In this document: positions 54,658-63,148 of the stretch, piece by piece
Layout of the letters: each line of letters begins with the position of its first letter
Numbering within the stretch: the first letter of the stretch is position 1
DNA from: Microbacterium natoriense
GTDB taxonomy: Bacteria; Actinomycetota; Actinomycetes; Actinomycetales; Microbacteriaceae
Length of the DNA stretch: 64,000 nucleotides
Reading direction: 5' to 3'
NCBI RefSeq assembly: GCF_030816295.1
Contig: NZ_JAUSXV010000001.1
Span: forward strand, 310,001 to 374,000
The notes under the pieces: model-generated
Told to the model about the DNA's origin: nothing
What the model saw: the letters and a program-made list of their open reading frames with translations, nothing else
The model's database searches: none
Position numbers and translations under genes: made by a program

Positions 54658-55092
54658 TCAGGCGGATGCCGCGACCGCAGGCTTCGCGGCGAACAGGCGT
54701 GTGCGCAGGGCGAGGAACAGCAGCACCATGCCCGCTGAGAGGAGGATGTGCCCGGTGCCGGCGATCCCGGAGATCATGGCGGACGAGTCCTGACCCAGCA
54801 CGGTCAGGCACCCGTGCCACACGAGCATGGCCGACGTGAGCACGAGTCCGGCGTTGTAGATCCAGAAGAACCAGCCGAACAGGCGGCTCTCGCTCAGCGC
54901 GAACGCCTTCTCGAGCAGCAGCACGATCAGCAGCACGACGAAGCCGAGCACCAGCAGGTGCGTGTGCACGAGTCCGAGCTGTGTCGCCTGCCCCTCCGGG
55001 AAGCCGTTGGCCTTGGTGAACTCGCGATAGAAGAGTCCGGAGAGCACGCCGACGAGCATGTAGGCGAACGCGGCGTAGAAGAGCTTGCGCAT
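54658..55092 (-). CDS. DUF2871-type membrane protein
   Basis: A 144-residue protein with four membrane helices: MRKLFYAAFAYMLVGVLSGL, then LVHTHLLVLGFVVLLIVLLL, with conserved His residues in LGLVHTHLLVLGF, and LTSAMLVWHGCLTVLG. These histidines suggest a heme or metal site related to heme-copper oxidase subunit I-like families, but the role is unknown. The ATG at 55092 follows AAAGGACACCCCTC. A short in-frame extension overlaps the response-regulator gene and is unlikely to be used. Confidence 0.75.
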   Translation of the reverse strand: MRKLFYAAFAYMLVGVLSGLFYREFTKANGFPEGQATQLGLVHTHLLVLGFVVLLIVLLLEKAFALSESRLFGWFFWIYNAGLVLTSAMLVWHGCLTVLGQDSSAMISGIAGTGHILLSAGMVLLFLALRTRLFAAKPAVAASA

Positions 55093-55168
55093 GAGGGGTG
55101 TCCTTTCGAGGCTGATTCCAGACTCGCCGGACTCGCCCGCGCCCGGATCCATCGAACGGTTGACCCGA

Positions 55169-55792
55169 TCAGAGGATGCCGGTGTCCCGCGCGATCGCGA
55201 TCGCACGGGCGCGGCTGTCGGCGCCCAGCTTCTCGAAGATGTGCACGAGGTGCGTCTTCACGGTGGCCTCGGTGACGAAGAGGTTCTTCGCGATCTCGCG
55301 GTTCGACGATCCGGTGTCGAGCAGCCGCAGCACGTCGAGCTCTCGATCGGTGAGCCGCACCCTAGGCGCCCGCATGACCTCGACGACGCGCTCGCTGAGC
55401 TCGGGAGTGAGTACGAGCCCGCCCGCCGCCGCCTGACGGATCGCCTGCACGATCGCCTCCGGTGCGACGTCCTTCAACAGGTATCCGGCAGCGCCCGCCT
55501 CGATCGCTCCGAGGATCTCGGCATCACGATCGAAGGTCGTGAGGATGATGACGGCGGGAGGCGGATGCTGCGCCCGCAGCGCCGCCGTCGTCTGCACACC
55601 GTTCATACCGTCACCGAGGCGCAGATCGCACAGCACGACGTCGGGATGGAGATGCCGGGCGAGCGCGAGCGCCTCCTCGCCCGACGCCGCCTCCCCCACG
55701 ACCTCGACGTCGTCGCGCCGGTCGAACAGCGAGCGCACTCCTGCGCGGACGATCGGATGATCGTCGACGAGCAGCACGCGCACGGCGGTCAT
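55169..55792 (-). CDS. LuxR/NarL-type response regulator
   Basis: A 207-residue regulator with an N-terminal receiver domain, phosphoacceptor Asp56 in VVLCDLRLGDG and acidic pair DD in LLVDDHPIVR. The C-terminal LuxR HTH reads REIAKNLFVTEATVKTHLVHIF. It is downstream of and overlaps the histidine kinase gene by 4 nt, so they form one two-component system. The adjacent DUF2871 membrane gene is a candidate target. The signal is unknown. Confidence 0.92.
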   Translation of the reverse strand: MTAVRVLLVDDHPIVRAGVRSLFDRRDDVEVVGEAASGEEALALARHLHPDVVLCDLRLGDGMNGVQTTAALRAQHPPPAVIILTTFDRDAEILGAIEAGAAGYLLKDVAPEAIVQAIRQAAAGGLVLTPELSERVVEVMRAPRVRLTDRELDVLRLLDTGSSNREIAKNLFVTEATVKTHLVHIFEKLGADSRARAIAIARDTGIL

Positions 55793-57057
55793 GATGCGTC
55801 CCCGTCATCCGGGCGATCCGGTCGCTCGGGCGCCGCGCTCCTGGGTCCGAGCGGCACGTACGCCGAGAGCGCGGTGCCGTCACCCGGCGCGCTCTCGACG
55901 TCGAGTCCGCCGCCGAGTTCGCGCAGCCGGGCGCGCATGGCTCGCAGACCGTAGCCGCCGCCGAGCCCTCCGGCTTCGAGTCCCGCGGGCTCAAAGCCGC
56001 CTCCGTCGTCGACGACGTCCAGACGAACGGCGTCACCGGCGTCCGCCAGCGTCACCACCACCCGGGAGGCGCCCGAATGCGAGCGCACGTTCGCGAGGGC
56101 CGACTGCGCGGTGCGCAGCAGCGCGACCTCGGCGTCGAGGCCGAGAGCCGGCAGATCGTCCGCCTGCAGGGTCGCCGTGATCCCTGCTTCCTCCGACAGC
56201 CGCACCAGCATCCTCTCGAGCGCGTCTCCAAGCGCGGTCTGCTCGAGCTCCGCCGGCATGAGATCGTTCACGATGCGGCGGGCGTCGGCCAGCCCTTCCG
56301 CGGCGAGCGACGCGATCTGCTCGAGCGCGCGGGCGGTGTCCGCATCCGCCTCCCTCGCCATCCGCGCCAGCATGCCGATCGACGCCATGCTCTGAGCGAC
56401 CGTGTCGTGGATGTCGCGCGACACTCTGGTTCGCTCGGCGCTCGCCCCTGATTCGCGCTGCGTGCGTGCCAGCTCGTCCTGCAGCGCGGCCATCTCGTCC
56501 TGCGTGGCGACCAGCGAGGCGATGAGCCGGCGTCGTTCGCGCGCGTCGCGCACGAGTTCGAGGTAGCCGCGCGAGATGCCGAGCGCGAAGACTCCGCCCA
56601 CGAGGGGCCCGATCACGTTCGCGTAGCTGGTCGTGCCGTGATGCAGCACCGGGGCGGCGATGACGACCGCCAGGATCAGGATGCTCAGGGCCGCAGCCCA
56701 CCGCATCCGCAGCACGAATCCGGCGAGCAGCCACAGGGCGAAGGCGAGCCAGACGTACTCCGGCGACAGCGCCACGGCGCCGAACCAGATCAGCGTGAGT
56801 CCGAGCAGCCAGCCGGCGGCGAGGCGCCGGTCGTCGGTGCGATCGCTGAGCAGCAGCCCGCCCCCGTACCAGCCGAGGAAGACGAGGCTGATCGCGAGCA
56901 CCCACGGCAGCGGCACCCCGTCGAGGGCCGCGCGCCACGACCCGATCGCGACGAGCACCACCGTGATCGCAGCCTGGCCGATCCGCACCGAACCGATCAG
57001 CCCGGCCCAGGTGCGCGCGCGCACGGGCTCGACGGCGGAACGATCGTCAGACGGCAT
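55789..57057 (-). CDS. Sensor histidine kinase (HisKA_3 / NarL type)
   Basis: A 422-residue membrane kinase. Five to six hydrophobic helices (about 20-165) are followed by a coiled-coil, the H-box RVSRDIHDTVAQSMAS with phosphoacceptor His217, and an ATPase domain with LDVVDDGGGFEPAG and GYGLRAMRARLRELGG. No large extracellular sensor domain is present, as in liaS-like intramembrane sensing kinases. The start at 57057 was chosen because longer in-frame starts overlap the divergent aldo/keto reductase promoter. Confidence 0.88.
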   Translation of the reverse strand: MPSDDRSAVEPVRARTWAGLIGSVRIGQAAITVVLVAIGSWRAALDGVPLPWVLAISLVFLGWYGGGLLLSDRTDDRRLAAGWLLGLTLIWFGAVALSPEYVWLAFALWLLAGFVLRMRWAAALSILILAVVIAAPVLHHGTTSYANVIGPLVGGVFALGISRGYLELVRDARERRRLIASLVATQDEMAALQDELARTQRESGASAERTRVSRDIHDTVAQSMASIGMLARMAREADADTARALEQIASLAAEGLADARRIVNDLMPAELEQTALGDALERMLVRLSEEAGITATLQADDLPALGLDAEVALLRTAQSALANVRSHSGASRVVVTLADAGDAVRLDVVDDGGGFEPAGLEAGGLGGGYGLRAMRARLRELGGGLDVESAPGDGTALSAYVPLGPRSAAPERPDRPDDGDAS

Positions 57058-57151
57058 CCTCACATTCTTCCCCCGCGCGGGTCGACGCGCCTCCATCGAT
57101 CGGTTGAGGGGTTCCATCAGCCCCTCCCACGAGACGGCGCACCGGGCGTAG

Positions 57152-58168
<1,017 letters not shown>

Positions 58169-58233
58169 CGCGCCTGCGCCCGGGTGCGTCGCGCGGGTGC
58201 GTCGCCCGGGTGCGTCGGCGGGTGCGTCGACGT

Positions 58234-58299
58234 CACGTGAACTCGGCGAGCGCACGAGATCTCGACGTCGACAGACCGTGCGCTCGGCGAGGTCGCGTG
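58234..58299. repeat. Palindromic intergenic repeat, family D
   Basis: CACGTGAACTCGGCGAGCGCACG (58234-58256 in two words: CACGTGAACTCG and GCGAGCGCACG) pairs with CGTGCGCTCGGCGAGGTCGCGTG (58277-58299) with three mismatches in 23. It shares vocabulary with the repeats at 16.1 and 59.1 kb. The 195-bp gap between the reductase and the YigZ gene holds no other feature, except GTGCGTCG tandem repeats at about 58185-58228. Confidence 0.65.
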
Positions 58300-58363
58300 C
58301 ACTCGGCGCGGACCGGCGCGGACCGCGGCGGCCCGCGGCATCCCGCGGCGGTAGCGTGGCCGG

Positions 58364-59017
58364 GTGAGCACAGACCGCCGATATCCGGCCACGATCGCCG
58401 CGGCCGTCGAGAACGAGCTGACCGTCAAGAAGTCCCGCTTCATCGCCCGCATCGAGCCGGTCTCGGATGCGGCGGACGCGGATGCCGTCATCGCCGGCAT
58501 CCGCAAGAGGTTCTGGGATGCCAGGCACAACTGCAGCGCGATGATCACGGGTCTGCTCGGCGACCAGGCGCGTTCCTCGGATGACGGCGAGCCCTCGGGC
58601 ACGGCCGGCATGCCGATGCTCGAGGTGCTGCGGCGGCGCGAGCTCACCGACGTCGTGGCGGTGGTCACCCGGTACTTCGGCGGAGTGAAGCTCGGCGCAG
58701 GAGGCCTGGTGCGCGCCTACTCCACGGCGGTCTCGGAGGCCCTGGATCTCGCGACGCTCATGCGCCGCGAATCGCTCACGCAGGTGAGCATCGACGTTCC
58801 GCACGGGGATGCGGGGCGCTACGACAATCTGCTGCGCGACTGGGCGGGCCACCACGGCGCCACGCTGGGCGAGCCGCGATACGCGGCGGCTGCCACTCTG
58901 GAGCTGTGGGTTCCCGCGGCGGAACTCTCGGCCCTCGCAGACGAACTCGCGGCAGCATCCGCCGGTGCGGTCGCACCCGTGGTCGGAGTCGAGCGCATCG
59001 TCGACGTCGCGGTGTGA
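58364..59017 (+). CDS. YigZ/IMPACT-family protein
   Basis: A 217-residue UPF0029/IMPACT-fold protein: KKSRFIARIEPV, NCSAMITGLLGDQARSSDDGEPSGTAGMP and VVAVVTRYFGGVKLGAGGLVRAY. The C-terminal DUF1949-like region follows. Family members bind ribosome-associated or translation-related partners, but function is not settled. GTG at 58364 is the start; the usual N-terminal SxKxS pattern lies 20 residues in. Confidence 0.88.
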   Translation: MSTDRRYPATIAAAVENELTVKKSRFIARIEPVSDAADADAVIAGIRKRFWDARHNCSAMITGLLGDQARSSDDGEPSGTAGMPMLEVLRRRELTDVVAVVTRYFGGVKLGAGGLVRAYSTAVSEALDLATLMRRESLTQVSIDVPHGDAGRYDNLLRDWAGHHGATLGEPRYAAAATLELWVPAAELSALADELAAASAGAVAPVVGVERIVDVAV

Positions 59018-59028
59018 GAGTGCTCGAC

Positions 59029-59114
59029 GTGCCGAGTGCACGGCCGCGCGCCGAGTGCACGGGTTCCTGACGTCACCAGGGGGTGCGCTCGACAGCATCC
59101 CGTGCACTCGGCAC
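59029..59114. repeat. Palindromic intergenic repeat, family D
   Basis: GTGCCGAGTGCACGG (59029-59043) and its exact reverse complement CCGTGCACTCGGCAC (59100-59114) form a perfect 15-bp stem. GCCGAGTGCACGGG is repeated directly at 59050-59063. It lies between the YigZ and DnaJ-domain genes. Confidence 0.7.
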
Positions 59115-59159
59115 CGAAGATCGCCGGATACGCTGGATTCCGCGGTCGGAAGGAGCGAG

Positions 59160-60074
59160 ATGTTCGACAGCCCGCTCTCGGCCTCGGCGTACGAGGTGCT
59201 CGGCGTCGACCCCGCGGTCGACCACGACGAGTTGCGACGCGCGTACCGGCTGCGCCTGCGGCAGACGCACCCCGACACGGGCGGCGACGCGGCCGTGTTC
59301 ATCCAGGTGCAGCACGCGTGGGAACTCGTCGGCACGCCCGAGAGTCGCGCGGCGTACGATCGCGGGCACGGCTTCGCGGAAGAGAACGAGTGGAGCGGAT
59401 GGCGCGTGCAGACCGTGCGCGCCGACACCCGCCCCCGCGCACGCTCGTATGGGCAGCCCGGCGGATGGCGCAGGGAGCGCTATCTCACCCTCATCCGCGA
59501 GTGGGCCGGGATCGGCGCCGAAGTGCCGGATCCTTACGACCCGGCGCTCGTGCGCCAGGCGCCACGGGAGCTGCGGCGACTGCTCGCCGACGCACTGGCC
59601 GAGGAGGCCACGGCCCGCACCGTCGCCGACCTCGGCATGGGCTTCACGGTCTGGCACGACGTCGCCGCCGGATCCGACCCCGAGGAGAAGCTCGACCATG
59701 TCGTGCTCAGCCCCTCGGGTCTGTACGGCGTGATGTCCGAGGACTTCGGCGGAGTCGTCGGCTTCCGCCGCGGCGAGATCACGGGTCCGAGTCTGGGAGT
59801 CCGCGCGCCGATCACCGCCCTGCTCGCGCGCATGCGCGTCACCGCACGTGCCGCACGCGTGCGGTTCGGCGGCGCGATCGTCGTGCTCCCCGATGACGAC
59901 CTCGTGCAGGCCGTCACGCCGATGGGCACGGTGCGCGGCGTCCCGGTCGTGGTCGTGCGCCGCAGTGCACTCGGCATGGTGCTCCGCCAGGGCGTCCCCG
60001 GAGTGCGGGCGATCGGCGGCAACGAGCTGTTCGACGTGCGAACACGCCTGCAGCAGACCGTGCGCTTCGTCTGA
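59160..60074 (+). CDS. J-domain protein with NERD-like C-terminus
   Basis: A 304-residue protein. Residues about 8-72 are a J domain with the HPD motif (RLRQTHPDTGG), which should stimulate a DnaK. The C-terminal part (about 165-300) contains KLDHVVLSPSGLYGVMSEDFGG and VRGVPVVVVRRSALGMVL, similar to NERD (nuclease-related) domains, though the catalytic residues are not obvious. GGAAGGAG lies 4 nt before the ATG. This fusion is odd but common to several actinobacteria, as I recall. Confidence 0.75.
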   Translation: MFDSPLSASAYEVLGVDPAVDHDELRRAYRLRLRQTHPDTGGDAAVFIQVQHAWELVGTPESRAAYDRGHGFAEENEWSGWRVQTVRADTRPRARSYGQPGGWRRERYLTLIREWAGIGAEVPDPYDPALVRQAPRELRRLLADALAEEATARTVADLGMGFTVWHDVAAGSDPEEKLDHVVLSPSGLYGVMSEDFGGVVGFRRGEITGPSLGVRAPITALLARMRVTARAARVRFGGAIVVLPDDDLVQAVTPMGTVRGVPVVVVRRSALGMVLRQGVPGVRAIGGNELFDVRTRLQQTVRFV

Positions 60075-60165
60075 GCACGGCCCGGCATCCGCCTTCTCCC
60101 CGCTCTTCCGCCTGGCGCACCCGACGCGATAGCGTGCGCTGACGACGTTCGCCGAGGAGGCATCG

Positions 60166-60630
60166 ATGACCGATCTGATCAGCGTGTTCGAGCAGCAGGA
60201 GCGGGAGCTCGTCTTCGACGGCTTCGACCACGCCGACGCCTGGCGGCTGGGCACGCGCATCACCGAGATCGCTCAGGCGGCAGGTCACGGCGTCGGCATC
60301 GACATCCGCCGCCCCGGGCTCATCCTGTTCCGCGCGGCGCTGCCCGGGATAACGCCCGACCAGGAGGTCTGGATCGCTCGCAAAGCGGCGCTCGTTCTGC
60401 GGATGGAGACGAGCAGCGCTCTCGTGGACGCCCGACTCACCGCGGCCGGCATCGACGCGGCCGGATCCGGCTGGCTGGGAGACGACTACGCCATCACGGG
60501 CGGTTCGTTCCCGATCCGCGTGCGCGGCGTGGGAGTCGTCGCGGCGGCGACCGCGTCGGGCCTGTCCTCGCAGGACGACCACGACCTCATCGTCGAAGGC
60601 ATCCGCTCCCACCTCGCGGAGCGGGCATGA
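60166..60630 (+). CDS. UPF0303 / HbpS-GlcG-like protein
   Basis: A 154-residue GlcG/HbpS-fold protein (UPF0303 group): FDHADAWRLGTRITEIAQAAGHGVGIDIRR and the C-terminal GGSFPIRVRGVGVVAAATASGLSSQDDHDLIVEGI. It may bind haem or a small ligand, as HbpS does, but key residues were not assigned. It overlaps the next gene by 4 nt (ATGA). Confidence 0.8.
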   Translation: MTDLISVFEQQERELVFDGFDHADAWRLGTRITEIAQAAGHGVGIDIRRPGLILFRAALPGITPDQEVWIARKAALVLRMETSSALVDARLTAAGIDAAGSGWLGDDYAITGGSFPIRVRGVGVVAAATASGLSSQDDHDLIVEGIRSHLAERA

Positions 60631-61505
60631 ACCGCGGGCGCGAGCTCCGACCGGGCCAGACGTGCCGCATCCGCGTGTGGGAGCGGGAGACCGGCGGCAT
60701 CCGCACCGTCTTCGAGTCGCACGATCTGCTCTACGAGGCGCCGAACTGGACCGACGACGACCGGCTGCTCGTCAACGGCGACGGCAGGCTGTGGCTGCTG
60801 CCCGTCGACGGTTCGGCGGAGCCCAAGGAGCTCCGGGCCGAAGGACTGCCCGACGCGAACAACGACCACGTGCTCGCGCCCGGCGGCGAGACGGTGTTCG
60901 CCTCGGCGAACGACTGGCATGTCTGGCGGGTTCCGGTGGCCGGAGGCGCGGCGCAGCGCGTGACCGCCGACGACGGGGCGATGCACTTCCTGCACGGGGT
61001 GAGTCCCGACGGTCGCCGGCTGGCGTACGTGCGGCTGCAGCCGGAGGGCGAGAACTGGTGGGCGTCGGCGACGATCCACACGATCGGCGTCGACGGGCGG
61101 GATGACAGGGCGGTCACGACTCATCCGGGTCCGGCGGACGGATGCGAGTGGACGCCCGATGGCGAGTGGATGCTGTTCAACACCGAGCAGTTCTCGCCCG
61201 GCCACGCCCAGATCGCACGGGTACGACCCGACGGGTCCGAATTGACGCAGCTCACCTTCGACGAACGGGTGAACTGGTTCCCGCACACCTCCCCCGACGG
61301 CGAGGTGGCGGTTTACCTGAGCTATCCGCCGGGCACGACTGGGCACCCCGCCGACCTGCTCGTCGAGCTGCGGCTGGTGTCGACCGACGACTGGGGCACG
61401 CCGAGGATCCTCGCCGCGCTCGAGGGCGGACAGGGAACGATCAACGTGCCGAGCTGGGCGCCCGATGGTTCGGCATTCGCCTTCGTGGACTATCCGATCG
61501 GCTGA
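60627..61505 (+). CDS. TolB-like beta-propeller protein
   Basis: A 292-residue protein with PD40/WD40-like repeats: SPDGRRLAYVR, TPDGEWMLFN, SPDGEVAVYLSY and APDGSAFAFVD. No signal peptide is seen, so it is probably cytoplasmic, unlike periplasmic TolB. It overlaps the UPF0303 gene and precedes the toroid-fold gene. Its role may be binding or catalysis by a six-bladed propeller. No partner system is visible. Confidence 0.8.
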   Translation: MNRGRELRPGQTCRIRVWERETGGIRTVFESHDLLYEAPNWTDDDRLLVNGDGRLWLLPVDGSAEPKELRAEGLPDANNDHVLAPGGETVFASANDWHVWRVPVAGGAAQRVTADDGAMHFLHGVSPDGRRLAYVRLQPEGENWWASATIHTIGVDGRDDRAVTTHPGPADGCEWTPDGEWMLFNTEQFSPGHAQIARVRPDGSELTQLTFDERVNWFPHTSPDGEVAVYLSYPPGTTGHPADLLVELRLVSTDDWGTPRILAALEGGQGTINVPSWAPDGSAFAFVDYPIG

Positions 61506-61543
61506 TCCTTCCGCTCCTCGGAGCACTGGGGTACCGTCCTCGC

Positions 61544-62515
61544 ATGACGATCGAACCGCGTCTTCGCGAGTGGCTGCTCGACTCCGACCCCGCACTGCGC
61601 TGGCAGGTCGAGCGCGATCTGCTCGGCCTGCCTGCCGAGGCCTGGGTGCTGACGAGGTCCCGTGTCGCTCGAGAGGGGTTCGGAGCGACGCTGCTCTCGC
61701 ATCAGGATCCGGACGGGCAGTGGGCCGGCGGCGCTCATTTCCCGGCGGGATTCTTCGACGACGTCGACCGCGAGCCGGGCCAGCCGTGGGTCGCCACGAG
61801 CTGGTCCCTGAAGGACCTCAGGGAGTGGGGAGCGGATGCCGCCGCCCTCGGCGACACGGCGGCACGTCTCGACGCCAGCTGTCGATGGGAGTACGACGAC
61901 CTGCCGTTCTGGGGCGGAGAGGTCGACGTGTGCATCAACTCCTACACGCTCGCGGCTGGTGCCTGGCTCGGGGCGGATGTGTCGGCCCTCGCCCGTTGGT
62001 TCGTCGAGCATCGTCTCGATGACGGCGGCTGGAACTGCGAGGCCGAGGAGGGCCACTCCGTACGCTCGTCGTTCCATTCCACGCTCAACGCGGTGCGAGG
62101 CCTGCTCGACTACGAACGCCGCACCGGCGACGCCTCGGTGCGCGACGCCCGGCGCGGCGGCGAGGAGTATCTGCTGCGTCGGCGGCTCATGTTCCGCGAG
62201 TCGACCGGGTCTCTCGTCGACGGTTTCGTCACCGAGTTCGTGTATCCGTACCGGCACCGGTACAGCGCCCTCACCGCGCTCGACCACTTCCGTGAAGCGG
62301 CGCTGTTCGAGGGCAGCGCCCCGGATGCTCGGCTGGCGGAGGCCGTCGAGGCGGTGCGCGCGGCCCGGCAGCCCGACGGCACCTGGCTGCAGGGCGCTCC
62401 GCTTCCAGGGCGCACGTGGTTCGACGTGGATGCCCCGGAGGGCGAGCCGTCCCGCTGGCTCACGCTGATCGGCACGCGCGTGCTCGCCTGGTGGGACGAA
62501 TCACGGTCCCGGTGA
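61544..62515 (+). CDS. Alpha/alpha-toroid (prenyltransferase/cyclase-like) protein
   Basis: A 323-residue helical protein with QW-like turns: HQDPDGQWAGG, LDDGGWNCEAEEGHSVRSSFHST and RQPDGTWLQG, the pattern of squalene-cyclase/prenyltransferase toroids. It has no DXDD or DxDDxA cyclase motif that I can see, so enzymatic activity is doubtful. ATG 61544 follows the TolB-like gene by 38 bp. Function unknown. Confidence 0.75.
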   Translation: MTIEPRLREWLLDSDPALRWQVERDLLGLPAEAWVLTRSRVAREGFGATLLSHQDPDGQWAGGAHFPAGFFDDVDREPGQPWVATSWSLKDLREWGADAAALGDTAARLDASCRWEYDDLPFWGGEVDVCINSYTLAAGAWLGADVSALARWFVEHRLDDGGWNCEAEEGHSVRSSFHSTLNAVRGLLDYERRTGDASVRDARRGGEEYLLRRRLMFRESTGSLVDGFVTEFVYPYRHRYSALTALDHFREAALFEGSAPDARLAEAVEAVRAARQPDGTWLQGAPLPGRTWFDVDAPEGEPSRWLTLIGTRVLAWWDESRSR

Positions 62516-62575
62516 CGATCCACGGATTGATTCGGCGAGAGCATCCGCTTTTCGTCACCCCGTCCGTGATTCGTC
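62495..62575. repeat. Palindromic repeat, family C, second copy
   Basis: GACGAATCACGG (62495-62506), inside the 3' end of the toroid gene, pairs exactly with CCGTGATTCGTC (62564-62575). The inner part, GTGACGATCCACGG, resembles the loop of the copy at 28.5 kb. The element overlaps the stop codon of the gene. Confidence 0.6.
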
Positions 62576-62619
62576 GACTCTCGGATCCATCGCCCCCAAC
62601 CGACATGCCGATACTTCTT

Positions 62620-62647
62620 TTGAACGGCTAAAAATAACGTGTACAGT
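62620..62647 (+). promoter_or_regulatory. Probable leaderless promoter of the Fur-family gene
   Basis: TTGAAC (62620-62625), 16 nt, TACAGT (62642-62647), then the ATG at 62654. The AT-rich CTAAAAATAACG between them is unusual in this genome and could hold the Fur auto-operator. The spacing leaves almost no 5' leader and no Shine-Dalgarno, as known for mycobacterial furA. Confidence 0.55.
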
Positions 62648-62653
62648 CGAGAC

Positions 62654-63082
62654 ATGGACACCGACCTCGACTCCGCGCTTCGCGACGCGGGACTGAGGGC
62701 GACCGCAGGCCGGGTCGCCGTTCTCGAGGTCCTCGATTCCATGGCCCACACGGATGCCGAGCGGGTCTACCGCGCGGTGTCGGACGTGCTGCCGACCACG
62801 TCGATCCAGTCGGTGCACAACATCCTCGCGGACCTGACGACGGCGGGTCTCATCCGCCGGATCGAACCGGCAGGTTCCGCGGCGCTCTACGAGCGACGCA
62901 TCGGAGACAATCACCACCACGTCGTCTGCACCTCCTGCGGGGCGATCGGCGATGTGGACTGCGTCACCGGCGTCGCGCCGTGCCTCACCCCCTCGGACAC
63001 GGGGGGGATTCACCGTCCAGACAGCAGAAGTCACCTTCTGGGGCCTGTGCCCCAGTTGCCAGAACGCCGCACGGTAGCGTGA
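62654..63082 (+). CDS. furA: Fur-family regulator with frameshifted C-terminus
   Basis: A Fur-type metalloregulator: HTH (LRATAGRVAVLEVLDSM; TSIQSVHNILADLTTAGLIRR) and the metal site NHHHVVCTSCGAIGDVDC. The G-run GGGGGGG (63001-63007) shifts the frame. With six Gs the protein reads GFTVQTAEVTFWGLCPSCQNAAR and stops at 63075-63077, which restores the second zinc CxxC. As written the tail is unrelated. It is upstream of a catalase gene, the furA-kat arrangement. GTG 62639 is a less likely start. Confidence 0.82.
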   Translation: MDTDLDSALRDAGLRATAGRVAVLEVLDSMAHTDAERVYRAVSDVLPTTSIQSVHNILADLTTAGLIRRIEPAGSAALYERRIGDNHHHVVCTSCGAIGDVDCVTGVAPCLTPSDTGGIHRPDSRSHLLGPVPQLPERRTVA

Positions 63083-63148
63083 CGCCCGCCACCCGCCCTC
63101 CCCAGAAGGGCAGGGGTGTTCGTCGCGCCCGTGCGCAGAAGGAGAATC

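Noticed and set aside
58185..58228. GTGCGTCG short tandem repeats as a regulatory array
   Set aside because: Only three or four imperfect units in a gap, without a flanking promoter-like element; probably chance in GC-rich DNA.
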